Notes: generated by a model from the letters alone, not told the origin. Numbered from the stretch's first letter, positions 19,004 through 27,669 are shown. The stretch is 64,000 nucleotides of DNA from Kineococcus sp. NBC_00420 (GCF_036021035.1 NZ_CP107930.1:434001-498000), one strand, 5' to 3'. Translations and numbers: made by a program.

Positions 19004-20200
19004 ATGAAGGTCATGGCGTACTACCTCGGCCCTGACCGCCCACGCTGGACTCCCACCTCGTGGGACGAGGTCGTCCAGGCGGCGGCCGACGGCGTCTTGG
19101 ACGAGACGACCTGGGTGGAGCTCAAGCAGGACATTCCCTCAGCCAGCAAGGGCGCCACGACCGAACTCGCCCGAGACCTGGCCTCCCTCGCCCTCTACGG
19201 CGGGATCTTGATCGTCGGCATCGCCGATGACGCCGGCCGCCCAGGAGAAGTCATCGGAGTACGCCAGCCGCACCGGTTGGTCCAACGAATCGACCAGGTC
19301 GCCCACGACAGCATCAGCCCACCAGTGACGGTCCACAGCGCCGTCCTCACCCACCCCGACGACTCCGACCTGGGCGTCGTCCTTGTCGTCATCGAAGCCA
19401 GCCCGCTAGCCCCGCACATGGCCGACGGGTACTACAGGGGCCGCGGCGACACCGGCAAGCGCAAGCTCACCGACCCCGAAATCCGACTCCACCTGGACCG
19501 CACGGAGCGCCAACGCGCCAACACCGGTGACCTCCTCAAACAGCTGATGGAGGAGTCCCCCGCCCCCGACCTGCACCGGCTGCACTTCCCGGCCCACCCC
19601 CTGGGCGGACGCAACAATGCCCTCGAGGACTGGGTCCACGAGAATCCGCACGAACTGCGCAGCCAGCTCCTCCAAGCCGCGCAACCACACGCCACCCGGT
19701 GGGACGTCGCGCAATGGATGGGTGATGCTCACCAGGCCCCGGACGGGGCCACCTACTCCCTCGTGACGCCGGGTACCCCCATCGCGGCACTGCCCAACAT
19801 GAACCTGCAGCTGATCGACGTCGACGCCGATGGAACCCTGCGCTACACCCTGACCAACATCGCCTCCGTCGAAGGCCACCACCCCAGCGCCCTGACCGTC
19901 CTCTCGCTGACCGGTGTGGAGAGCCTGAGCCGTCAGCTGGCAGCGATGATCGCTCGCGTAGCCCACCTGGGTGCCATCACCGGCTCATGGGGACTGGGGA
20001 TGGCGGTCACCAACCTGTACGGATCCGTCGGCCGCCTACGCGACGGTGACCCAATTGCCGGCTCGCGCTGCTTCCCTCACCGGCACTACGTGCAGACGGT
20101 CACTACCACCAGCAGCGCCCTCGCCGCACACCCCGCCGCCGAAGCCCAACGACTGACGAAAGACCTCCGACGCGTCCTGACCGGCACCTCACGCTCCTGA
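19004..20200 (+). CDS. AlbA_2 (Schlafen-type) domain protein
   Basis: A 398-residue protein. The N-terminal half has the AlbA_2/Schlafen signature: E-x-K (WVELKQDIP), a helix ELARDLASLALYGG, then GGILIVGIADD and later HMADGYYRGRGDTGKRKL. Such domains bind nucleic acid and in some relatives act as nucleases or regulators. The C-terminal half (from about 190) is of unknown fold. It follows the SF1 helicase in the same direction, and I infer a functional pair. The ATG at 19004 was preferred; the frame is open to 18932 but the extension is Arg/Pro-rich, and an ATG at 19013 is also possible. Confidence 0.75.
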   Translation: MKVMAYYLGPDRPRWTPTSWDEVVQAAADGVLDETTWVELKQDIPSASKGATTELARDLASLALYGGILIVGIADDAGRPGEVIGVRQPHRLVQRIDQVAHDSISPPVTVHSAVLTHPDDSDLGVVLVVIEASPLAPHMADGYYRGRGDTGKRKLTDPEIRLHLDRTERQRANTGDLLKQLMEESPAPDLHRLHFPAHPLGGRNNALEDWVHENPHELRSQLLQAAQPHATRWDVAQWMGDAHQAPDGATYSLVTPGTPIAALPNMNLQLIDVDADGTLRYTLTNIASVEGHHPSALTVLSLTGVESLSRQLAAMIARVAHLGAITGSWGLGMAVTNLYGSVGRLRDGDPIAGSRCFPHRHYVQTVTTTSSALAAHPAAEAQRLTKDLRRVLTGTSRS

Positions 20201-20320
20201 GCGTTCGCGCTGCACCACGCGGTCCCACCCTCACGGCCCAACCCCTCGACTCGCTAGCAGACTGCTAGCCGATCAGAGGATGCAGACCACGTCCCGGTGA
20301 TGCCTACCCCGCGGCAGCGT

Positions 20321-20752
20321 TCACCGAGCGCGGCTGGAGACGCTCGCGACCTGCCCGACGCGACCAGGACTGACACCGGAGGCGGCAGCGACGTCACGCA
20401 CCGACATGCCCCGCGCAACAAGGGTCCGGATCGTCGCGTGCTGCGCAGCGACCAGGCGACTCTCCCTCGCGCGCAGTTCCGCGAGCGCCGCGGCGGTGCG
20501 AGCAGCCTCGTCGAGGACGTCGTCCTCTTCGAAGCGCCATACCAAGTCCAGGTTCGCAGCGGCCGCGTCGTCGAGGTCATCACCCAGGACGATGACGTCG
20601 CGGACGTACTGATCAAGCTTGCGCAGGTGCCGCGCGTCGGTGGTGCCGAGCTTGCGGCGTCCCTTGTACGCGGTGGCCACGAACGACGTCACCCCCGAGG
20701 TCGGGTCGGTCTCACGGCGGACCTTGATCGTGTAGCTGCTCACTTCCACCAC
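20321..20752 (-). CDS. HicB-like antitoxin with C-terminal HTH
   Basis: A 143-residue protein. The N-terminal part (YTIKVRRETDPTSGVTSFVA) resembles the HicB partial RNase-H fold that masks the toxin, and the C-terminus carries a helix-turn-helix (RGMSVRDVAAASGVSPGRVG) expected to bind the operator. Its GTG start lies 13 bases inside the HicA-like gene, so the pair is translationally coupled with toxin first. Autoregulation through the palindrome at 20964-21002 is inferred. Confidence 0.7.
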   Translation of the reverse strand: MVEVSSYTIKVRRETDPTSGVTSFVATAYKGRRKLGTTDARHLRKLDQYVRDVIVLGDDLDDAAAANLDLVWRFEEDDVLDEAARTAAALAELRARESRLVAAQHATIRTLVARGMSVRDVAAASGVSPGRVGQVASVSSRAR

Positions 20753-20955
20753 CCCTGTCCCAGCACCGTCTCCAGGTCCTTCCCGATCGAGTTCAGCGTT
20801 CCGGTCGCGATCTCCGAGCGGTGGGCCGCGATGATCGTTCGGGTCGAGCGCCCGTCCTTGCTCACCTCGTAGAGCCGGTGCGATCCCTTCGTGCGGATCA
20901 CCTCGACCTCCCCACCGGCCTTCCGGATCAGCTTCAGCAACTCATCCGGCCTCAT
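20740..20955 (-). CDS. HicA-like mRNA interferase toxin
   Basis: A 71-residue basic protein. The HicA fold signature is visible: an LLKLIRKAGGEVEVIRTKGSHRLYE-type double-stranded-RNA-binding-like stretch with the conserved Gly-Ser-His, followed by IIAAHRSEIATGTLNSIGKDLE. HicA toxins cleave mRNA, and the His is the catalytic residue. I chose the ATG at 20955 because it gives the canonical length and sits directly against the operator palindrome; no strong ribosome site is seen. It overlaps the antitoxin start by 13 bases. Confidence 0.75.
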   Translation of the reverse strand: MRPDELLKLIRKAGGEVEVIRTKGSHRLYEVSKDGRSTRTIIAAHRSEIATGTLNSIGKDLETVLGQGWWK

Positions 20956-20963
20956 GAGGGTAA

Positions 20964-21002
20964 GTCTAGCCGCTAGACACATCAAGTGTCTAGGGGCTAG
21001 AC
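20964..21002. promoter_or_regulatory. Nested palindromic operator of the HicAB-like pair
   Basis: Two concentric perfect dyads share one centre. The inner arms CTAGACAC/GTGTCTAG (20973-20980, 20986-20993) surround a 5-base loop. The outer arms GTCTAGCC/GGCTAGAC (20964-20971, 20995-21002) are each separated from the inner arms by a single G. It lies 9 bp upstream of the toxin ATG. The geometry suits cooperative binding of a dimeric or tetrameric antitoxin. Confidence 0.75.
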
Positions 21003-21139
21003 GTGCTTTGCGAGCGGGTGGTGCGCACCGTCCCGGCGCCGCACGGCGCTGGAAATCTGTTTCCGGGGTCGCGGGGTCGAGACAACACCCGACCGAGCAC
21101 CACCTGCGCACCACCCGAACCGCAAGGCGAGACCCGACC

Positions 21140-21466
21140 ATGACCACCCCGCACCTGCTGACCGCCGCCGCCGTGACCCTCCTCGTCCTGGCGGGCGGGG
21201 TCATCACCGCCGCCTACCTCTTCCGCGACCGCACCCCCGCGAGCGCCTCGCCGCCGGGCCTGCCGCTGCTGCTGGCGCTCCTGCGCGTCGTGGTCGTCCT
21301 CGCGGTGCCCGTCGTGGCCGCCGCGCTGTTCCTGCTCGTCCTGGGCGTCCTGAGCGGCGACGTCACCCCCACCGGCGCCGTGAGCGCCCTGGACGACCTC
21401 GTGCGGGCCGTGGGTGACCTCCTGCGGGCCGCTGTCGAGCACACCGGCCCGACCCCGGGCCCGTGA
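21140..21466 (+). CDS. Small two-helix membrane protein
   Basis: A 108-residue protein with two clear membrane helices (LLTAAAVTLLVLAGGVITAA and LLALLRVVVVLAVPVVAAAL) and a short soluble C-terminus (LDDLVRAVGDLLRAAVEHTG). The helix spacing and C-terminal amphipathic stretch parallel the product of 13280-13819. AAGGCGAG lies 8 bases upstream of the ATG at 21140, which fixes the start. It has the look of a plasmid- or ICE-borne accessory protein; function unknown. Confidence 0.6.
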   Translation: MTTPHLLTAAAVTLLVLAGGVITAAYLFRDRTPASASPPGLPLLLALLRVVVVLAVPVVAAALFLLVLGVLSGDVTPTGAVSALDDLVRAVGDLLRAAVEHTGPTPGP

Positions 21467-21560
21467 CCACCACCGCGTGAAAAGGGCACTCAGACGCGCG
21501 TCCCACGGCCGCGGGCAACACGTCGCCCGCCCGCGGCCGGGACGCCCGGCCGCTGCCGGT

Positions 21561-21597
21561 GGGGTTGACACCCGTGAACAGGGGTTGACTCAACCCC
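21561..21597. promoter_or_regulatory. Repeated GGGGTTGA motif with palindrome
   Basis: GGGGTTGA occurs at 21561 and again at 21581. The second copy forms a perfect 8-bp-arm palindrome with TCAACCCC (21590-21597) around a single C. The TTGACA within the first copy could be a -35 box. It sits between the ends of a plus- and a minus-strand gene, so its target is unclear. Confidence 0.4.
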
Positions 21598-21646
21598 TTG
21601 ACGTCGCCCCACCCACCTACTGTCCGGCGGCGTCCCCGGCCTCGTC

Positions 21647-22438
21647 CTACGCGCCGTCCGCGGCCTGCTGTGGGGCCTTCTCGTGGGCCTGGACCTCGTG
21701 CCACGGAGTCGTGCGCGGCCCGAACATCCCGAACACCGTCACCGTCTTCACGTTCGCCCGCACCACCGGGTACCAGACGTCGCGCACCCGCACCCGATCC
21801 CCCGCGGCCACGTTGTGCCGGCCGAAGTCAGTAGCCGTCCCGTCCGCGACCTGGCGGGCGCGCACGGCCTGCCAGTGCGCCAGGTCGGCACGGTGCGCCG
21901 CCAACCGCTCCTCGACCCTGACCGCCTGGGCGGCCATGTTCAGCCCGTAACGCACCCGCGCCTCCTGCGCGCTCTCCCCGACCCGAGGACGACCCGGCTG
22001 CACCTGCCCCGCGTCCGGGTCTGAGTCCGGACCCCCTGCCGCGCTCAGAGCCGCCGCAGCGGCCTCCCCGGCCGCGACCGCGCGCACGCAGTGCGCCAAC
22101 GCCTTCTCCTCACCTCGCACCCTCACGCTCAACCGCTCCACCCGGTTCGCCACCGTCACCGGGTTGTTCCGCGCATCGGTGGCCGCCGCCGCGATCCGCG
22201 CCGCCCGCCTCGCCTCCTCGGCGGCGTCGGTGTGCTCCACGCTGGCATCCATGTGCGCGCCCATCCGGGCAGCATCCCGCCGGGCCCGGCCCTCACTGTG
22301 ATGCCCCACCAGAATCGGCTGACCCAGGGGAATCCCGTCCGCGATGCCGCGTGCTGCGGCGTAGCGATCGGCCGCGACCTGCTCGTGTCGCTGGGCGCGT
22401 TCGTCGAGCCGGTCCGCGCGCGCCGCCGAGTCCTGCAC
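21647..22438 (-). CDS. DUF3560-like protein
   Basis: A 263-residue, Ala/Arg-rich, largely helical soluble protein. The segment VGHHSEGRARRDAARMGAHM followed by DASVEHTDAAEEARRAARIA fits DUF3560, a family of unknown function common on actinobacterial plasmids, ICEs and phages. The C-terminal 80 residues form a separate beta-rich part (GDRVRVRDVWYPVVRANVKT) ending in an Ala/Gln tail. It supports a plasmid or ICE origin for 20-25 kb. Confidence 0.75.
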   Translation of the reverse strand: MQDSAARADRLDERAQRHEQVAADRYAAARGIADGIPLGQPILVGHHSEGRARRDAARMGAHMDASVEHTDAAEEARRAARIAAAATDARNNPVTVANRVERLSVRVRGEEKALAHCVRAVAAGEAAAAALSAAGGPDSDPDAGQVQPGRPRVGESAQEARVRYGLNMAAQAVRVEERLAAHRADLAHWQAVRARQVADGTATDFGRHNVAAGDRVRVRDVWYPVVRANVKTVTVFGMFGPRTTPWHEVQAHEKAPQQAADGA

Positions 22439-22566
22439 CCGGCGAGCCTAAACGGCCTCCCGGTCCCCGGGGGTCGCGTCGATCGACACCGCCACGGTGA
22501 ACCCGGCCGCCTACACTGGATGGCAGGGCCGTTCGGCTAGTGAGCAGATCGTGAGCAGGGGTGGTG

Positions 22567-22911
22567 ATGGGCATGGTGCACAAGGTGAGGGGCAAGACCC
22601 GCGGTGTGATCATCGTCCGGAACGGCGCTGTGGGCTCCGCCAAGGGTGTCATCACCTTGGTTGGGGTGAAGCCCTCCAAGCTGATCAGCGTCCGTGCCCA
22701 CGACAAGCGTGTCCACCGCGCGCAGTCCGCCCTCACGCAGGCTCGGGCCAAGGACGAGGCGTTGCGTGCCGCCTACGCCGCAGGACCGGGCCGACGCCCC
22801 ACCGCCGCCGAACGCGATCGGGCCAAGGCCCGTCTTATGGCCTTCCTCACCGACGACGCGGCTCAGGCCACGACGTCGGCTGCTGCGGCCCCAAGCGCCA
22901 CACAGGGGTGA
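22567..22911 (+). CDS. Hypothetical protein
   Basis: A 114-residue protein. The N-terminal 45 residues are beta-like and basic (HKVRGKTRGVIIVRNGAVGS), followed by a helix (VHRAQSALTQARAKDEALRA) and an Ala-rich tail. No family recognised. Its TGA overlaps the GTG of the next gene (GTGA), indicating coupling to the acetyltransferase-like gene. The start could also be GTG 22561 or ATG 22573; AGGGG precedes 22567. Confidence 0.5.
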   Translation: MGMVHKVRGKTRGVIIVRNGAVGSAKGVITLVGVKPSKLISVRAHDKRVHRAQSALTQARAKDEALRAAYAAGPGRRPTAAERDRAKARLMAFLTDDAAQATTSAAAAPSATQG

Positions 22912-23471
22912 GCGGGCCGCTGGCCTGGTCTACCGCCCCGTCCGGACGACCTCCTGGTGATGGAGCGCCCCACGACGGGGAAAATCAGGACCCGCTGCGG
23001 TGGGAGCTGCTGACCTCTGCCACCGCCGGTGCGCACACCGGCGCGCTGACGCGGTTCCGCTGCACTCGCCCTGGAGCTCTGGAATACGCCCGGCAAGTCG
23101 AACGCTTCATCCGTCTCACCCCGGTCAAAGACGGTGACGGCCTGCTCCTGGCGTACTTTGGTCCCGAACTGGCCGCGGTTGCCTGGTGGACCACCGGTGA
23201 AGACTGCTACACCAAGTTGCTCGCCTACGGCGTGCACCCGGCCTACCGCAACCGTCGGCGCACTGCTCACGAACTGCTGAGCCGGGTCATCGGCCACCGC
23301 CGCCAAGTGGCCGAGAACGCCCGCCCCCAGTGCCCCGGCTTCCTCATCCACGGCCTCGTACACCCCAATAACGCGTCGAGCTTCGCAGCCCTGGAGGCAG
23401 CGCAGTTCAGGCGCGCTGAGGACCCCGAAAACTCCGAGTTCATCGAGATGCAGTACAACGCCCAGTTGTAG
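22908..23471 (+). CDS. GNAT-fold acetyltransferase-like protein
   Basis: A 187-residue protein. It has the GNAT layout: beta strands LLLAYFGPELAAVAWW and YTKLLAYGVHPAYRNRRRTA (substituting for the R/Q-x-x-G-x-G/A acetyl-CoA loop, here NRRRTAHEL), then HGLVHPNNASSFAALEAAQF. The pyrophosphate loop is not a perfect consensus, so substrate and activity are uncertain. The GTG start overlaps the previous stop. Confidence 0.6.
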   Translation: MSGPLAWSTAPSGRPPGDGAPHDGENQDPLRWELLTSATAGAHTGALTRFRCTRPGALEYARQVERFIRLTPVKDGDGLLLAYFGPELAAVAWWTTGEDCYTKLLAYGVHPAYRNRRRTAHELLSRVIGHRRQVAENARPQCPGFLIHGLVHPNNASSFAALEAAQFRRAEDPENSEFIEMQYNAQL

Positions 23472-23697
23472 GAGCCGCCGAGAACGCTACCGGTGAAGGT
23501 TAGGACGGGAAGTCCCACAGGTTGTCGCGGTTGCAGTTCCACGCCTACCACTCCACCAGCGGACGCTCCACCTGGGCGAGCACCGATCAGTCCTGCAGCG
23601 CCTTCTGCATCTGCACCTGCATCACGTCCTCGTTCAGCGGGAACGCCCCGAACAGCGCATCGCAGCTCGGTGCCCCCTTCCCGTTCCGTACGCCCAC

Positions 23698-24440
23698 TCA
23701 TCCGGTGATCAGCACCTGCCGCTTCCCCATCGCCAACGACGTGGAGGAGGTATCGCTTAGGGTCGTCGAGTCCGTCGCCGCCCGTCCACGTCACCGCGTA
23801 GTTCGCGGTCCTCCTCACCGTGTACGCCTTCCCGGCTGGTGCACCGACGTCTTCTCATACCGGTGCCCGCACGTCGGAGAGTCCCGATCCCCGTACGACT
23901 CCTGGTGGGCCTCGCCCCGGCGACGTGCACGCCAGCGTCGTCCCATCACTCCTGTCGTAGTCGATACGAGTCAACTGTGCCGTTGCCGTCACGCTCACCC
24001 CGCCCAGCGTGGCCGTCGCCGTGATCGGCTCCCACTGCTGCGCCGGGGTCCACAACCACACCGGCAAGCCGATGAGCCCGAACGCCCCCGACGCCAGCTT
24101 CGGCACCATCTGCGTGGCCGGTGGCTCGATCGACAACCGCGCCACCGCCAGCGCCGCGACCTCGGCCGGGTTGATCGCGTTCGGCGCCGCTCCCAGCACG
24201 GCCGGTACCCACGGCAAGCCCGTGAAGAAGTCCGTCCCATCCTCAGCGATCAAGCACGTGTACCTCGGCACCGTCGAGCACTCCCGCCGACTCACCGACT
24301 GCCCGACTGCCCGAGGGATCGTGGGGCACCTTCGGCACCTGACGACCCAACACCGACTGCGTCTTCGACCCACCACCGCCACCACCCGATAGCCCACCCG
24401 ACGGCGGCTTCTCCACCTGGACCGCGCGTTGTGTCGGAGG
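23698..24440 (-). pseudogene. Frameshifted actinobacterial secreted or cell-surface protein
   Basis: Homologous blocks appear in order but in changing frames: PSIEPPATQ-type and GLPVWLWTPAQQWEPITATA with SVTATAQLTRIDYDRSDGTT in one frame, SPTCGHRYEKTSVHQPG in another, AYTV-RRTANYAVTWTGGDG in a third, and the terminal GKRQVLITG stop in yet another. I recall this order from conserved actinobacterial secreted proteins often annotated as hypothetical or ATP/GTP-binding near conjugation genes. At least three frameshifts make it non-functional. Confidence 0.75.
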
Positions 24441-24460
24441 TCCGCGTCACACTCACTGCT

Positions 24461-24970
24461 GTGAGTGATGACGCCTCGGATCGGCCGGTGCCGGCAGCCT
24501 CCGACCTGTCCGCACCGGTGCAGGACGGCCTTGACGGGGACGTCGGTGTCCAGTCGAGCAGCCTTTGGCTGCAGCACGCTGAGCAGCCTCCGGCGTGTCC
24601 AGCGTGGGCCTACGACCTCATGGAGCTGCTGCAGCGTCACCGCAGCTACCGCTCCCCCGGCGCCTTGCCTCTTCACCTGCTGCTGGCTGAGCTAGACGGC
24701 TGGCTCTTGCTGGATCGCGCCAAGCCCTGGTCCGAGAAGGGGACTCGTAAGCAACTCCAGGCCGAGGTTCACGCTACCCGCCTGAACCTGGGGCCGGCCG
24801 TAGCTGCCGCCCTGGGGTCTGACCTCGATACGTACTTCCACCGCGTCCCTCTACTACTGGCGCAGGATGCCCCTGACCGTGAAGAACGTGACCAGCTTGC
24901 GGAGCTGGGTCAGCATCTAGCCTCGATCTTTCGTGGAGAGCCTGACCCGGGACGTCGACACGGGTCGTAG
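24461..24970 (+). CDS. Hypothetical protein
   Basis: A 169-residue acidic protein (WAYDLMELLQRHRSYRSPGA, LHLLLAELDGWLLLDRAKPW). Mostly helical, with no signal peptide or membrane segment. The GTG at 24461 begins sensible sequence; the frame is open far upstream, but that part lies over the antisense pseudogene and is Arg/Pro-rich. The product is unrecognised. The IS1380 element begins directly downstream. Confidence 0.5.
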   Translation: MSDDASDRPVPAASDLSAPVQDGLDGDVGVQSSSLWLQHAEQPPACPAWAYDLMELLQRHRSYRSPGALPLHLLLAELDGWLLLDRAKPWSEKGTRKQLQAEVHATRLNLGPAVAAALGSDLDTYFHRVPLLLAQDAPDREERDQLAELGQHLASIFRGEPDPGRRHGS

Positions 24971-24977
24971 ATGCGCC

Positions 24978-25047
24978 GAAGTGCCTGCTCTACAGGTGAT
25001 CATGTTGCTTGTCGAGAGCCCATGGCCACCACGCAGAGAGGCACTTC
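24978..25047. repeat. 9-bp inverted repeat before the IS1380 transposase
   Basis: GAAGTGCCT (24978-24986) and AGGCACTTC (25039-25047) are perfect reverse complements with a 52-base gap, ending 4 bases before the transposase start. It could be an internal regulatory hairpin of the element or part of its left end. I do not find the partner motif right of 26413. Confidence 0.4.
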
Positions 25048-25051
25048 GTGA

Positions 25052-26413
25052 GTGAAGACTAAACCCCGCCTCCACCAGCTGACCGTAACCGCAGACGGCG
25101 AGTCGCTGATCTCCTCTGCCGGTGCATCACTCCTGGTCGACACCGCCCGCCTCGCCGGTCTGGACACCGCTCTGCGCCGGGCCCTGTCGCCCTGGTGTGG
25201 GCCCGGTGCGGTCCACGACCCCGGCAAGATCATCCTCGACCTGGCGATGGCCGTCGCTCTCGGCGGGGACTGCCTGGCCGACCTCGGCGTCATCCGCGCC
25301 CAATCGCAACTATTCGGCCCGACCGCCTCCGACCCCACCGTCTCCCGATTGATCGCGAAACTGGCCGCCGATGCTCCCAACGCGCTGGCCGCGTTGCGCC
25401 GCGCCCGAGCGGCTGCTCGTGAACAGGTCTGGAACACCTCCTCACCAGTTCCAGACAAGGGGCACATCGTCATCGACCTCGACGCCACCATCGTGCTCGC
25501 GCACTCGGAGAAGGAAGGCGCGACCCCGACCTGGAAGCGCACGTTTGGGTTCCACCCGCTCCTGGCGTTCCTTGACCACGGACCGGGAGGGACCGGGGAG
25601 TACGTCGGCGGCATGCTGCGCATCGGCAAGGCCACCGCCAACGATGCGGCCGCACACATCGCCGTCCTCAGTCAGGCGCTGCAGCAGATACCTGAACAGG
25701 AACGATCCCGGGTTCTGGTCCGCGGCGACGCCGGCGCGGGAGTCCAAGCCTTCGTCCGGCACCTGCACGAAACCGGACTGGCGTATTCCGTTGGCCTGTA
25801 CGTGCATCACCCGATCCTGGACGCGCTCCCGCAGATCCCGAAACAGGCCTGGCGGGCCGCGATCGACCCCGACGGCTCCGCCCGCGACGGCGCTCAGGTC
25901 GCCGAACTGACCCGCTACGTCCGACCGTCCAAGAGTCCCTGGCCGCCGGGAATGCGGATCATCGCCCGCCGCGAACGACCCCACCCCGGAGCGCAGTTGC
26001 GCATCACGGACGCCGACGGATGGCGGATCACCGTGTTCGCCACCAACGTGGTCGGCGGCAAGATCGCCGAGCACGAACTGCTCCACCGGCTGCGGGCCAG
26101 GGCCGAGGACCGCATCCGTTGCCTGAAGGACACCGGACTGCGCAACCTCCCGCTGCAGGGGTTCGCGGCGAACCAAATCTGGCTGGAGATCATCGCGCTG
26201 GCCAACGACCTGCTCGCCTGGACCCAGCACCTGGCCCTCACTGATACTCCGGCTCGGGCCTGGGAACCCAAACGCCTACGCCTACGACTGCTGTCGGTGG
26301 CCGGGCGGATCGTCCGCACCGCACGACGGCGGTTCCTGCGCCTGCCGCGGGACTGGCCCTGGTTCGACGTCGTCCTCGCCGGACACCGCCGGCTCGCCGC
26401 CCTCAGCCCTTGA
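25052..26413 (+). CDS. IS1380-family transposase
   Basis: A 453-residue DDE transposase. Typical blocks: ISSAGASLLVDTARLAGLD at the N-terminus, GGDCLADLGVIRAQ, catalytic IDLDATIVLAHSEKEG, FGFHPLLAFLDHG, RGDAGAG and EDRIRCLKDTGLRNLP, then LANDLLAWTQ near the C-terminus. Length matches the family, so the enzyme appears intact. The GTG start at 25052 follows AGAGAGG. I could not define the terminal inverted repeats. It stands immediately upstream of the broken MpaB gene, which has lost its 5' portion on this side. Confidence 0.9.
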   Translation: MKTKPRLHQLTVTADGESLISSAGASLLVDTARLAGLDTALRRALSPWCGPGAVHDPGKIILDLAMAVALGGDCLADLGVIRAQSQLFGPTASDPTVSRLIAKLAADAPNALAALRRARAAAREQVWNTSSPVPDKGHIVIDLDATIVLAHSEKEGATPTWKRTFGFHPLLAFLDHGPGGTGEYVGGMLRIGKATANDAAAHIAVLSQALQQIPEQERSRVLVRGDAGAGVQAFVRHLHETGLAYSVGLYVHHPILDALPQIPKQAWRAAIDPDGSARDGAQVAELTRYVRPSKSPWPPGMRIIARRERPHPGAQLRITDADGWRITVFATNVVGGKIAEHELLHRLRARAEDRIRCLKDTGLRNLPLQGFAANQIWLEIIALANDLLAWTQHLALTDTPARAWEPKRLRLRLLSVAGRIVRTARRRFLRLPRDWPWFDVVLAGHRRLAALSP

Positions 26414-26550
26414 CCCTCATCAACGTCTCGACGACCGGAGCTTCGGAAGCCGCGCGCAGTCGCGGGACTGCCGCACGCCCAGCATGAGAAGCACCAGACC
26501 GGACCCCCATCGACAGCCTCAGTCGTCGCCTCGCGAAAGATCGAGGCTAG

Positions 26551-27007
26551 CTCTGGATCCTGGGAACCTTCGTGGTCCTCGAGGTGCACACGATCCGCCG
26601 CTTCGGGTGGCGAGAGCTGAGTAGCGCGGAGGTCGAGGCCAGCATGGACTGGTATCGCGAACTCGGCGCTCGCATGGGCCTGTGCGACATCCCCCCCCCC
26701 CGCCGGTCAACGACTCACCGCCGCAACTCTCGACACTGTCTTCGATCCCGTGCCGCAGCCGCTACGTCCCCTGGCGATACGTGCAGCCGCAGTGCTGCTG
26801 GAGGAACCGGCTCGTTCGGCCCTTGGTTTCGCCGCCCCTGGTCTTCTCATCCGGACGGGAGTTCGGATGCTGTTCCGGTTGCGAGGGTTGCGTCGGCGGC
26901 GACGGCGGCGACGGCCAACCCCTCCGAGCTGGTTCGAGTCCGGAGTGGCGACCAGCATCTACCCGCAGGGATACCGGCTCAACAATCTGGGACCCCGCGA
27001 AGGGTGA
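26551..27007 (+). pseudogene. Truncated, frameshifted MpaB (DUF2236) oxygenase remnant
   Basis: One frame reads LWILGTFVVLEVHTIRRFGW then REL...MDWYRELGARMGLCDIP, as in DUF2236/MpaB proteins. At a run of 11 C (26691-26701) the homology shifts to another frame: TLDTVFDPVPQPLRPLAIRA, then PRSALGF-like and YPQGYRLNNLGP. The N-terminal two thirds are missing and about 30 central residues also appear deleted. It is a dead fragment next to the IS1380 element. The rest of 26414-27132 shows nothing else. Confidence 0.7.
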
Positions 27008-27132
27008 CTCAGACCAGGACAAACCGTGCTCGGCGGCGACGTGCCAGGTGTGCCGGCGGAGCGTGTCCAGACGATCAAGTAGCAGTCGGACGCGCCTCTG
27101 CGGAAGTGGCCGGGAGGGCACCGCCCCCACCG

Positions 27133-27669
27133 TCAGCTGCGTAGGGCCAGGTCCAGACGGCGCATCAGCTCGCCCACCCTCCCGCCACCTGCGGGAGCCG
27201 ACGGCAACCTGCTCAGCACAGCGCGAACTTCTGGTGAGGCTTCGCACTGGGCCCGCTCGACCTGTTCCTCACCAACGGCGCGCTCATCGCTGTTGGCCAG
27301 TTCCAGTGCTCGGGCGGCGTGCGCTGCTGCTCCCAGGACGTGCTTGACCTGGTGCGCGTCGGCCAGGGGGTGCAGGTACGCGCTACCTGCTGCGTGAGCG
27401 GCGGCTCGCGCGGCGTCTCGAACTGGCGGTGAGGCGACTTCGCGGGCTGCTTGGTGCGCTGCCCACGCCGTGGTGCGCAGCGCCGCTCCGCGGTTGCCTC
27501 CGGCGGCGAACGCCTCGGCGGTCTCGATCGCCTCCTGTGGGCGCAGGTCCTCAGGGTGCTCGTTGTTGAAGGTGGCCAAAGCGGTGCGGGCGCAGGCTGC
27601 AGCAAAACTGGTGATGGCGCGCAGTTCCGTTTGACTCAGCTCGATCGTGTCTGCCCTGGGACTCACCTC
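27133..27669 (-). CDS. Imm5-like putative immunity protein
   Basis: A 178-residue helical Ala-rich protein. The ELRAITSFAAACARTALATF start, RPQEAIETAEAFAAGG middle and HAAGSAYLHPLADAHQVKHV then LGAAAHAARALE block are typical of a family named putative immunity protein (Imm5-like). No toxin gene is adjacent, so it is an orphan; such orphans can protect against neighbours' toxins. ATG 27669 followed by GTG 27666 are both possible starts, close to AAGG. Confidence 0.7.
   Translation of the reverse strand, partial: EVSPRADTIELSQTELRAITSFAAACARTALATFNNEHPEDLRPQEAIETAEAFAAGGNRGAALRTTAWAAHQAAREVASPPVRDAARAAAHAAGSAYLHPLADAHQVKHVLGAAAHAARALELANSDERAVGEEQVERAQCEASPEVRAVLSRLPSAPAGGGRVGELMRRLDLALRS

Noticed and set aside
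18742-19035. Small GTG-started frame overlapping the helicase stop
   Set aside because: Low-complexity sequence, no motif, and it runs into the AlbA_2 gene in another frame.
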